From positions 170,919 to 234,918 of the forward strand of contig SIJG01000084.1 of assembly GCA_023374025.1 (NCBI GenBank): DNA of 64,000 nucleotides, in the 5' to 3' direction. Below the pieces are notes generated by a model. The model had not been told where the DNA came from. It was given only the letters and a program-made list of their open reading frames with translations, and did not search any database. The stretch comes from Heterodera schachtii (lineage: Eukaryota; Nematoda; Chromadorea; Rhabditida; Heteroderidae). Made by a program: the position numbers and the translations under genes. Positions 41,709-51,952 of the stretch are shown in pieces (within the stretch, counting starts at the first letter, position 1; each line of letters starts with the position of its first letter).

Positions 41709-44416
41709 ATGCCCCAATTAGTGGTTAAGCATTTGTTGAGCACGGGTGAAGACGCGGATGTTTATTTTTTGGTGGGGGACGGAGACGAAAAAGAGGCGAG
41801 TTTTTAAATTGTAAAATTTAATTTATTAATTATTTAATTTAAATCGAAATATTTAATTATTAATTATTTAATTGAAAATTAAGAATATTTTAATTTTATG
41901 TTTTCTGTTCATTTGTTTTTTAATTCTGTTTTTAATCCTCTTCAGCTTTTGCCAGTCCATAGACTGATTTTGAAGCACGCTTCCGACGTTTTTGAGGCAA
42001 TGTTCCGTTTTGACGCCAAAAAAGAATTTGCAGAATTCGGTAAAAAAATAATAAATTTATTAATTAGACTAATTAGTAGAAATTCGACTGTTTTTGGATC
42101 CAGGCATATGTTTTTCCTGGATCTAGATATATGTATGTATATGAACAAATTATTTTTTGATTTTTTTGTGGGTTCAGGCACAGAAACAGGTCATTTTTCA
42201 GCAACCTGAATTAGTCTTTGCTAATTACCTTAATTCATTTTCAATTAGTTTCTGTTAATTATCCTAATTAATTTTATAGCCTCCGCTGCTTACCCTGTGG
42301 AGGTCACCGATGTTGAACCAGCGGCGTTTAAAGTGATGTTGAGCTTCATTTATACGGGCGAATTGGCCGAATTAAATGGAGACAATGCAATGGCAGTGCT
42401 TTACGCCGGTGAATTTATTTTTGAGTAATTACTAATTAGATTTAATTATTTTTAAATTAGCCAAAAAGTACAATATTCCTGGCTTGGTCGACGCATCTTT
42501 GCAAGTTCCTGTTTCATCACTGCGCAATGTTTTCGTGGCTTATGTCCAGGCCGAACTTTATGAATTGAAGGTGTTTAATAAAGGTTGAACTGTCGAAAGA
42601 ATTAAAAATTTTCTGAATTTTAAGCGGCTTTTCCCGCTTATATTTATGAGTTAATTAACCAAAGACCCTTTTTAGAATTTTGCCTACCATTGTTTGTTTT
42701 ACATTGATGAAAATGCGGACATTTTGATCAAATCGGAGGAATTTTTGCAAATTGACCAAAAATTTTTGTGTGAAATTTTTGGACGTGACGAATTGCAAAT
42801 CCGTGAAGAGATTTCAATTTGGAACGCTGTAATTTTACTATAAATAAGAAATAATTTTGAATTAATTTGTTATTTCTCATTAAAAAGGCACTCCGTTGGG
42901 CTGACGCGAAGTGCCGTCAAAATTGCATTGAACGCTCGGCAGGGAATCGTCGTGCCGTTCTCGGTCCGGCACTGTTCAAAATTCGCTTTCCATTGATCCC
43001 AAATGAGGAATTTTCGAAGAAAATTGGTAAAAATAACTAAGCCAAAATGTTTGATTTTTTTCCGATGAGCAGCAATTGCCGATTTTATAAAAAACTAATT
43101 TATTTTATTATAATTTTTATAAGTTTTAAAATCCAGTTTTTTAGTTCCATCTGGTGTTTTATCAAAAGATGAAGTGATCGCCATTATCAGTTCATTCCCT
43201 ACCAAATTATCATGGGATATCTGCTGATGGATTTTTTCCAATGCCATTTCCGACTAATGGACGGATTTCTGATCGAAAAAATGGCACACTTTTGATGGAC
43301 ATTAATAAAGTCTCAGAATTTGTGCAAGAAGAGATTAAGAGCAGTCGGTACAGCGAAAAAATATACATAAATGGGTTTTCGTGGGAAATACAGGCACAAA
43401 TTGAAAAGAAAAATGGAAGCACTGAAAATAATGAGAAATGGTTGGCCATTTACCTTTTGTACGATGGTCCAAAAGAAGGTGCAAATTAATAACTGTTAAT
43501 TAACGCTAATTAAACGATGACTGATTATCATTAAGATTCGAATTGGCGCTGCTGCGTTCGTTCGGCAACTTTTCGAATTGTCTCGCAAAAAAATGGGGCA
43601 GAGAATCCGATTGGGACACTTACTGACCGTGTTTTTGACAATAAATCAACTAATTGGGGATTCGAAAATTTCATTTCCGTTACTGTAAGAGCCAATTAAA
43701 TTAAATGACCAATTAATTAATTTATAAAATTTTATTTTAATAAATAAATAATTAAAATTAAGGAATTGATGGAGCCGAACAATGGATTTTACGACAAAAG
43801 CGAAGACAAAGTGACATTGGCCATTGATGTCACTATGAAAGAAGTAAAAATGGAAAAATTAATTTTGTACCAATGCAAATCGAAAGGGACATTTTTTACG
43901 GAAATTGAAAAAGTGTCGGAATTTGCGCAAGAAATCTTTTGGAGTCAACGTATAAGCGAGACCGTGCACATCAAAGGATTTTCGTGGAAAATATTGGCAC
44001 AAATTAGAAAGAATTGGCTTGGCACTGATAATGAGAAATGGATGGGCTTTCGCCTTTTGTGCGATGCTCCAAAAGAAGGTGCAAATTAAAAGCTAATTGA
44101 TAAAAAAAGCATAATTAATTGCCATTAAGCCCAAAATTGTAGCTTCGAATGTTCGGCAACCTTTCGAATTGTCTCGCAAAAGAACGATGTGCCGGATTTC
44201 AAGGATGAATTCAATGACCAACTGTTAAACAATAAATTGAACTGGGAATCCTTTCATTCGATTTCATTTGATGTGAGTGACAATTAAACTTTCCCTTAAT
44301 TGATCCAATTATGGACAATTAAGGAATTGATGGACGAGGACAATGGATTATGGGACAAAAGCAAGGACAAAGTGACGTTGGCCATTGATGTCACAGTGAA
44401 CGAAGCAAAAACATAG
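41709..44416 (+). pseudogene. BTB-BACK-MATH-MATH gene F, frameshifted in MATH1 exon
   Basis: Exons: 41709-41795, 41946-42039, 42280-42408, 42461-42570, 42676-42828, 42888-43026, 43145-43478, 43536-43684, 43763-44078, 44130-44272, 44324-44416. All phases agree except exon 7, which is 334 bases. Around 43187-43195, two single T bases are missing relative to gene I, so the frame breaks between VPSGVLSKDEV and the downstream LPNYHGIS part. BTB (DVYFLVGDGD), BACK (FLQIDQKFLCEIFGRDEL) and both MATH domains are otherwise intact, and the exon 6 acceptor is a normal AG. Both losses fall in short T runs, so an assembly error is possible, in which case this would be a working gene. Intron 1 is GC-AG. 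A fragment of repeat DNA lies in intron 2. Confidence 0.75.
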
Positions 44417-44646
44417 GACGAGTCATAAACAATTTGCAATTTTCTATTCATTGAAATCAACATTATTTTTTTATTTATGCGAAATTTTAAAATAAATTTC
44501 GATTTAAAAGTTTGTTTTCAAAAAAACCATGTTGGTTTTTTTGCACATTATCATTTTGGGCGAGTTTCGGCATTACAAAAAGCCTTAAAAATATAAACTT
44601 TTAAAAAATGGTTTTGAAAAGTAAAAAAAAAATTTTTGTTTTGTTG

Positions 44647-44828
44647 CTTTACATTAGAGTGAAACGGGACCAAAACACGGACAACTGAGTACCGAGGTCC
44701 CGGTTTTGACAAATTTTGACCGGGACCGGGAAATTCCCGGTTTTCCCTGCCAAAAATTCCTGTTTTTTCAACCTGATTAGGTCCCGGTCTTCCAAAAATT
44801 CCCGGTCCCGCTTCACTCTACTTTACAT
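44647..44828. mobile_element. Tiny hAT-like MITE (166 bp) with 8-bp TSD
   Basis: The element is 44655-44820. The ends are TAGAGTGAA and TTCACTCTA, extending into CGGGACC/GGTCCCG. An exact 8-bp duplication CTTTACAT flanks it (44647-44654, 44821-44828). The body is made of GGGACCGGGAA and TTCCCGGT words and lacks the GC core. It is very short for a MITE. Confidence 0.9.
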
Positions 44829-45116
44829 GAATGCTGGAGGACTTCGTTCGTAAATTTTCGTCTCCGACCCCTCCCGCCCCCTCCCCCCTCTAGGACTATT
44901 TCAATTCGGGTCACAGGTCCTCGACTTGATGTCTTGATTAATTGAAACAATAAAAATAGGACTTGGTGCCAAACCTGCACTTCGTTCGTACTGAGTCGGG
45001 TCGACCCCCACCCCCCCCCCCCCTACTATTTAATGTATGATAAACACTCAGAGCAAATTTAATTTGTCAAATTGAAACCAAAAATTATGCCAAATTGGCA
45101 TGAAAAGCACATTTAA

Positions 45117-46230
45117 GAATATTTATTTTGCGGGAGAGTCTGTGGGCAGTTGTCGATACAGTGATGATACCGTATACATAAAGGGATTGGCATGGAAAAT
45201 ATTGGCACAATTAAATCTGAAAAATGGAAGCACTGATCAGAAATGTTTGGGCTTTTCCCTTTTTTGTACCGCTTCAGAAAAAGGTGAAAAAATTAAATGC
45301 AATTAATATTAATTAAAATTGAGTTTTATTTAATAAGGCCAAACATGGAGATGCAAATGTTCCGCAACCTTACGAATTGTCACTGAAAAGAATTGGGCAG
45401 AGAATTCAAGTGGACGAATTTGTGAGCACAGTTTGGACAATCATTCGAACAGCGCGGGATTCACGAGCTTTATTTCATTTTCGGTGAGTGGATGTCATTT
45501 GTCTATTTCATAATTGATCATTATGGGTTAATTAAGGAATTAATGGACCCAAGCAATGGGTTTTACGCCAAAAATGAGGACAAAATGACACTGACTGTTG
45601 ATTTAAATGCGAAAGAAGCAGCAAAATTCGAGGAATTTTATGTCAACGAATATCCATTTTCGATGGAAATTGAAAAAGTGTCCGAATTTTCGTGCGAAAT
45701 CATTGGAAGTGAACGTAAAAGCGATGCGAAGCACAGCTCAGATGGATTTCAATTTAAATTATTGGCAAAAATAAATCCGAAAAATGGAAGCACTGATCAG
45801 AAATGTTTGGGCCTTTACCTTTTGTGCACAGCAGAACCAGAAAAATGTACAAATTAAAATGCTTATTTAATGAAAGTTAATTATCAAAATTAATTAATTC
45901 TAATGCTTTAAGATGGTGAATGGAGCTACGAATATTCGGCGACGGCGATCTTTACAATTTTCTCACAAAAGAGTGGTATGTATAATTTGGTGAATGATTT
46001 CAAAAAGTCAGTCGAAGTCCAATCTGGTGCCTTGAAATCGAACAACAAAATTGGATTCGATGATTTCATTCCATTTTCGGTCAGTTTTAATTAAAATGGC
46101 ATATAAATTTTAAATGAAAATGAACATAATTAAGGAATTGTTTGACCCGAGCAAAGACTATTACGACAAAGAAGGGGACAAAGTGAAATTGGCCTTAATT
46201 TTACGATGGAACTCTTTTTGGTGAACTAAC
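45117..46230 (+). pseudogene. MATH-MATH gene 3' part, truncated at both ends
   Basis: Exons: part of MATH1 (about 45117-45285, GLAWKILAQLN, LGFSLFCTA), 45337-45483, 45537-45846 (LMDPSNGFYAKNEDK, then the start of MATH2), about 45913-46079, and a last exon from about 46134. The 5' side (BTB, BACK and the start of MATH1) is missing. The last exon loses homology after GDKVKLAL, near where repeat R begins (46231). Reading frames within each exon are open. The 3' part is duplicated at 49.8-50.25 kb. Confidence 0.75.
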
Positions 46231-46875
46231 ATTAAAATTTGTAATATGAATTTCATATATTAAATAAACTTGAAAAATTATAAATATTAAAAAAGAATAA
46301 ATTAATTCATACTTAGAAATTAAACTCAAATTAACCAACAGTTTTATTTATACGAGTTGAGTCAGCAAAATGCCAAAAAGAGGCTAAAAAGAAAAGGACA
46401 AATTAGGCGTAAAAGAGCATCTTAAGGAATGGGTATTATTTTACTGATAGAAATGAATTTTTAAATAACCCTTATTTGGAACGCTTAATGAGCAATCATT
46501 AAAGTTTATAATATTAATTAAAAACCCCATTTAAACGGTCCATTTAATTAAATAAATAAATAATCATTATAAATTGATTACGTTCAATTCAATTTGAAAA
46601 TTGTTGATTCAAAATTATTCTCAGTTTTATTTGTACGATTTTTGATGTCACAGAAATTTTTAAAAAAAGATAGAAAAGGACAGATTGGGAGTTTGGAGAA
46701 TTGTAAAAAAATTTTATAATCAGAATTTAAAAATATATTGAAGATTAAATGTGAACTTTGGCATCCATATTTAATATGAAATCCATATAAGTAAATTATT
46801 TTGGTAAATAAATTATTAAATTACAAAAATTTATTTTAAAAAAGGGGGAAGCGGATGCTTTTTCTGTGAATTTTC
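46231..46875. repeat. Repeat R, copy 2
   Basis: An uninterrupted copy, matching 50248-50887 and the two halves at 8640-9055 and 11588-11725. It is AT-rich and non-coding, with AGCAAAATGCCAAAAAGAGG near 46366. Confidence 0.85.
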
Positions 46876-48185
46876 CAATTTCTTTAAATTTTCAATAAAT
46901 TCTGAGACTTGAAGAGGCCAAATTGGGCGCCTTCTTTATGACTATATTTTTGACAAGAAACGAGCAACTGGGAATTCTTTTCATTTAGTCATTAATAGGG
47001 ATTATATTTATAGTTGCTAAAACTGCCAAAACAATTTGTTTTTAGTTTCTAAAAAACGCCCAAAATAGTTGCTAAAAATGGGTAAATATTTTGAAAATTA
47101 TGTATATCCTTGGCAAAATATTTTTGTTTTTAAAGAAAATTTCGATTTTATACCCCTAAATTCGGAACTTTTTAGCAACTATTTTTGGTGTTTTTTAGAA
47201 ACTAAAAACTAACTATTTTGGCATTTTTTAGCAACTATAAATAGCATCCCTAGTAAATAGTTACTAAAAATTTTAAAATTTAATGGTGTAAAATAACAAA
47301 ATTTATTCAAAAAAGTAAAAAAAATAGGCCAAATCAGTATTGAAATAAATATTTTTAAAATCACTAATTCTTGTCAATAAATAAACTTTTAGAGAAGAAT
47401 TTTTGAAAATTTTTTCATTTCTTAGGGGTGTATTTTTGAAAATTTCGAGCCGATTCTTAGGGCTGTATTTTTTGAAAAAATTTTTGTTGTCGATTCTTAA
47501 GGGTGTATTTTTAGTTTTTAATTGCATTTTGGTTAATAATTTTGGGCAAAATGCCAAAGTAGGCAAAAATAGGTTCTTTCAAATTTTTTTAGGCTTTTTA
47601 GGCGCTAAAAATAAAAGCCTAGAAAATAGGCATTAATAACTCGAAAAGTAACTTAACAACAGCCCAAAAAAAAACAGCTTTTAAACCATCATTGACCCCT
47701 TGAAATCATCAAAATGATGGTAAAGCATCATTAGGTTGTAAATTATATGGGTTAACATTTTTTTCTGCGCATATGCTATGAAGAAATGGGCTCAAAAATA
47801 CCATTTCTGCGTTAAAAATTTTTGATTTGGTGAAGGTTTTTATTTAGTCCATATAAATCCATATTTTGGGGGTTTTCGAGAATAAATCCATATTGGACCG
47901 ACTTTTTGGAAATTTTTAAAGTTACACCCCTAAAAATAAGAAAATTTTGAGTTTTCGTTGTCATTTTGGCATTTTAATAAATATTTTCACCATTTTTTTG
48001 CGAACTTTTCTTTTTTTAAAATGAGAATTTTTTTTTTTGAAATTGGCAAACTTGGAATGTATTTTTATACAACGGACGACAATAAAAATTTTGCATTTTT
48101 AAGTTTAAAATCCATTTTTTGGTTGTTTATTGTATTTAAGCAAATATTGAATAAATAAAAACCTTTTAGGAATTTTTGAGGGTTT
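46876..48185. repeat. Repeat mosaic
   Basis: 46994-47253 has inverted ends (TAGGGATTATATTTATAGTTGC against GCAACTATAAATAGCATCCCTA) that fit the hAT end rule but lack a clear 8-bp duplication. Words such as TAGTTGCTAAAA recur and are shared with 62.1-62.8 kb. 47500-47680 matches 37060-37190, and 47820-48185 matches 37900-38330. No coding exon is seen. Confidence 0.55.
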
Positions 48186-48438
48186 AAAACATAGTAGTTA
48201 CTCATCACCTTTTTGGGGGTTATTTTTCAGCCCCGCCATTTCAGTCCCAATGGAAAGGGACATTTCAGTACCAGATTTAAACCTTTAAAAAACACCTATA
48301 ATAAATATATCCCAATCCCAGAGGAGGTAAATAATTGAAAAAAACATCTGTAGGGATTAATAAAACCAAACCAAATCCTATTGGGTAAGGGAAAGGGCGT
48401 TAGCTGTAGTGCCCTTTAGGGAAGGGAGGGGACGCCAG

Positions 48439-48692
48439 GCCATCTGAGCGCTTGCGTGTGCCATTTAAGCGCCCACAGGAGCCATTTGAGCGTACGCAGG
48501 GAAAATAAATTAAAATAAATAAATTAAAAATAAATATAACACAAAGCCAAATCCTATTGGAAAGGGAAAGGTGTCAGCTGTTGTGCCCTTTGGTGAGGGG
48601 GATGCAAGGCCATATGAGCGCTAGCGGATGCCATCTGAGCTCTCGTGCATGCCTTTTAAGCGCCCACAGGGGCCATTACAGCGCACGCTGGT
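48439..48692. repeat. Seven 21-bp units upstream of the TBP-like gene
   Basis: The unit GCCATNTGAGCGC plus eight variable bases occurs three times in a row (48439, 48460, 48481) and four times in a row (48609, 48630, 48651, 48672), exactly 21 bases apart. The surrounding 48370-48700 is duplicated as a whole (GTGCCCTTTRGKGA near 48410 and 48583) and is the most GC-rich non-palindromic DNA in the window. It ends about 300 bases before the TBP-like start codon and could be a set of protein-binding sites or a minisatellite. Confidence 0.75.
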
Positions 48693-48764
48693 GACAATGA
48701 AAGCACCAGCTGTTGGTCAGAGCGCAACTCAAAGGCTACTGAAGCAGCGGTAGCATGAAATTTT

Positions 48765-48783
48765 AGTTGGCAGTGTGCCAACT
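48765..48783. promoter_or_regulatory. Perfect dyad upstream of the TBP-like gene
   Basis: AGTTGGCA-GTG-TGCCAACT: perfect 8-bp arms with a three-base centre, about 200 bases upstream of the TATA box at 48963. The dyad form suits a dimeric DNA-binding protein. No factor is known for it. Confidence 0.35.
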
Positions 48784-48962
48784 GGACATAGATCTTGACC
48801 AAAGCTCAATAAATAAAATTAAAATTAAAATTAAAACCATAATTAAATTAAATAAATGAAAGTAAATTAAATTAAAAATAAATTATTATTAAAGTTAAAA
48901 AATAATAAGAATATAATTAGGAATAAATTAAATAAATTATAACTAAATACAATTTATTCGAC

Positions 48963-48971
48963 TATAAATAG
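48963..48971 (+). promoter_or_regulatory. TATA box of the TBP-like gene
   Basis: TATAAATAG lies 30 bases ahead of a TCA-type start region (about 48991-48995) and 38 bases before the ATG. The spacing is right for a class II promoter. Confidence 0.55.
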
Positions 48972-49000
48972 GAAAAATTTTCTCACAACATTCATTTAAA

Positions 49001-49549
49001 ATGTTTTTTCCAACAATCAAAAATTGCGTTGCTGTTGTAGACACCAAAACACCCCTCGATATTGAAAAAATTTATTTAATATCGCCCTCCACAAAATATA
49101 ATCCACGTAAAATTCATGCTGTAATTATGAAAGTCTATAATCCAAATGCTACCGCTATAATTTTCTCAACTGGAAAATTCGTATGTACAGGGGCAGCTAA
49201 TGAGAAAGAATGTAGGCAAGCTGCTGAGCAGGTCACGGACCGAATAAAACAATGTGGGTACAACGAGGCACGAATCCACGAATTTGCGGTAAAGAATTTG
49301 ATTGCGACAGCTGATGCGGGATTTCACATTCAACTCGGACCGCTCTCTGATTTTCTTTGTGGAAAATGCTGCTCCTTTACTCCTGAACTATTCCCAGGCC
49401 TTGTCTACAGAAACCGAAGCCCCAAAATGTCGATCATTGTATTTTCAAGTGGTAAATTAAACCTGACAGGCTCTCGATCAAAAGAAGAAATTGATTTTGT
49501 ATTTAATCAATTTTATCAAATTATCTGCAATTTCAAATATTCACCATAA
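49001..49549 (+). CDS. TATA-binding-protein-like core protein, 182 aa, intronless
   Basis: The 182-residue length equals a TBP core with no N-terminal extension. The two pseudo-symmetric repeats are visible: repeat 1 has YNPRKIHAVIMK and AIIFSTGKFVCTGA; repeat 2 has FTPELFPGLVYR and IIVFSSGKLNLTGS, with a basic/Gln helix in each. TBP binds TATA boxes as a saddle and nucleates polymerase II initiation. Three of the four DNA-intercalating Phe are kept (in IIFSTGK, LFPGLVY and VFSSGK). The one corresponding to yeast F99 is Ile here. Extra Cys (CGKCC) replace part of the usual loop before the second repeat. The gene has one exon and its own TATA box, between two copies of repeat R. It is probably a diverged paralogue or retrocopy, since a canonical TBP gene with introns should exist elsewhere. 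The frame is intact. Confidence 0.8.
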   Translation: MFFPTIKNCVAVVDTKTPLDIEKIYLISPSTKYNPRKIHAVIMKVYNPNATAIIFSTGKFVCTGAANEKECRQAAEQVTDRIKQCGYNEARIHEFAVKNLIATADAGFHIQLGPLSDFLCGKCCSFTPELFPGLVYRNRSPKMSIIVFSSGKLNLTGSRSKEEIDFVFNQFYQIICNFKYSP

Positions 49550-49605
49550 GCGATAAGAATCATAATAATTGTCATTATATTTTGAATTATTTTCGTCATG
49601 TAAAG

Positions 49606-49800
49606 GTGTTGACTTTGGGAAATTTTGTCCCAAATAAATATCGCTTTTGTCTCCTTGTTTCACTTTCACTAGTTCAAGTGGATAGAATCGTTCGTGTCCG
49701 TTTCTGTGCTTCTCTATTACGCAGGGATTATTGGCGTAGCGAAGACAAATGCGGTGACGACATACAAAGTTCTGGTCGACGGTCACATTTCTGAATCCAA
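49606..49800 (-). pseudogene. Argonaute PAZ-domain fragment
   Basis: A minus-strand frame of about 65 codons reads FRNVTVDQNF, ICLRYANNPCVI, ERFYPLELVKV and LGQNFP in order. This matches the second half of a PAZ domain, which binds the 3' end of guide RNA; the last motifs resemble nematode WAGO Argonautes. Its upstream side is cut at 49800 exactly where the duplicated MATH block starts. No MID or PIWI domain follows. It is a gene scrap carried in by rearrangement. Confidence 0.55.
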
Positions 49801-50247
49801 AATGGAAGCACTGATCAGAAATGTTTGGGCCTTTACCTTTTGTGCACAGCAGAACCAGAAAAATGTACAAATTAAAATGCTTATTTAAGGAAAGTTAATT
49901 ATCAAAATTAATTAATTCTAATGCTTTAAGATGGTGAATGGAGCTACGAATATTCGGCGACGGCGATTTTTACAATTTTCTCACAAAAGAGTGGTATGTA
50001 TAATTTGGTGAATGACTTCAAAAGTCAGTCGAAGTCCAATCTGGTGCCTTGAAATCAAACAACAAAATTGGATTCGATGATTTCATTCCATTTTCGGTCA
50101 GTTTTAATTAAAATGGCATATAAATTTTAAATGAAAATGAACATAATTAAGGAATTGTTTGACCCGAGCAAAGACTATTACGACAAAGAAGGGGACAAAG
50201 TGAAATTGGCCTTAATTTTACGATGGAACCCTTTTTGGTGAACTAAC
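49800..50247 (+). pseudogene. Second copy of MATH gene 3' end
   Basis: Nearly identical to 45783-46230. It starts inside the MATH2 exon (ATGGAAGCACTGATCAG) and runs through two further exons into repeat R. One A is missing in the AAAAAGTCAGTCG run (about 50020), which shifts the frame compared with the first copy. Together with R it forms a direct repeat of about 1.1 kb around the TBP-like gene. Confidence 0.8.
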
Positions 50248-50887
50248 ATTAAAATTTGTAATATGAATTTCATATATTAAATAAACTTGAAAAATTATAA
50301 ATATTAAAAAAGAATAAATTAATTCATACTTAGAAATTAAACTCAAATTAACCAACAGTTTTATTTATACGAGTTGAGTCAGCAAAATGCCAAAAAGAGG
50401 CTAAAAAGAAAAGGACAAATTAGGCGTAAAAGAGCATCTTAAGGAATGGGTATTATTTTACTGATAGAAATAAATTTTTAAATAACCCTTATTTGGAACG
50501 CTTAATGAGCAATCATTAAAGTTTATAATATTAATAAAAACCCCATTTAAACGGTCCATTTAATTAAATAAATAAATAATCATTATAAATGATTACGTTC
50601 AATCAATTTGAAAATTGTTGATTCAAATTATTCTCAGTTTTATTTGTACGATTTTTGATGTCACAGAAATTTAAAAAAAAGATAGAAAAGGACAGATTGG
50701 GAGTTTGGAGAATTGTAAAAAAAATTTTATAATCAGAATTTAAAAATATATTGAAGATTAAATGTGAACTTTGGCATCCATATTTAATATGAAATCCATA
50801 TAAGTAAATTATTTTGGTAAATAAATTATTAAATTACAAAAATTTATTTTAAAAAAGGGGGAAGCGGATGCTTTTTCTGTGAATTTT
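50248..50887. repeat. Repeat R, copy 3
   Basis: Closely matches 46231-46875 with small indels. After it, about 180 AT-rich bases (50888-51070) lead into the block shared with gene B downstream DNA (from TTTCGCCATTATTGGCAGC). Confidence 0.85.
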
Positions 50888-51952
50888 CCAATATAAAAAC
50901 AATTCTCTTATTGATAAAAACATATTAAATTTTTCGAATATTTTGTGTACCTCTCGACGGCTTAGGCAGGGCCTCATTTAAAAATTAAAAAAATTTTGAG
51001 CAAATAACTAAAATTGAATAAAAAAAAAAAGCGAAAATCAGAAAAAAATGCTTAGGCGCATATTTCAGCTTATTTCGCCATTATTGGCAGCTATTTTAGG
51101 GATTTTCAAAAAATCCTTAGTAAAGCTGCAATAAAAACGAAAAGATACCCCTAGAAACGAGCCGAAAAAAAATCCAGAAAATTATTTTCTATGTGTTTTG
51201 CTTAATAAAAAGCGTTAATAATAAAAATTATTTGCCTATTTTTGTGCCTATTTAATGCCTAATTTGCGATTTTTTCTGGCTTTTTAGGTGCCTATTTCGC
51301 GAACCCTTTTAAGCGGTCAATCTATTAAATACATTAAAGAAAAATTACCAATATGAAAAAAATATATATAATTTTCATTCATATTTAAAATAAATCAAAA
51401 TTATTCTACAGATTTTTTTTTTGTAACGCTTTTGAGTTAGCAAAATGCCAAGAAATGGTAAAAATAAAAGAAAAATTGTGGCAAATTTTGGAGAATTGCA
51501 AAAAGTTAGAATTAAAATTCATTTTGCAAATAACTGCCCGACGTTGAAAGTTCATATTTTAACATAAAAACTCAGGTGAAAAACAATTTTGGGCATAAAT
51601 TATTAATTTCGCCAAAATTCCAAATTTCTCCGGTCGTTTTCCTGTCGATTCAACCGGCTCAAATCCATTTAATTTTATAAAAGTTTTATTTGGCATCCCG
51701 TACCCGGAGGAAATGCGGCACAAGCAATGATAAAATTGTTTAAAGTTAATTTAAAATTATCAAAATATTTTCCATATTTTCAACTCTTTCTTTTATTCTT
51801 AGTTTTTAATGTACAAATTTCATATATATTTTTTTCATTTCCCTTCTCCATTTAAGCATTATATGGATATTTCAAAACACAAATAGCAAAATATGAAAAA
51901 ATAGATGAATAAAATAAAGAAAATTAAAAATCAGAAAAAATTAATCGCAATT

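Noticed and set aside
49541..49870. Full 109-codon minus-strand frame as a gene
   Set aside because: Only about 65 codons look like PAZ. The rest is antisense of the MATH exon and AT-rich DNA.
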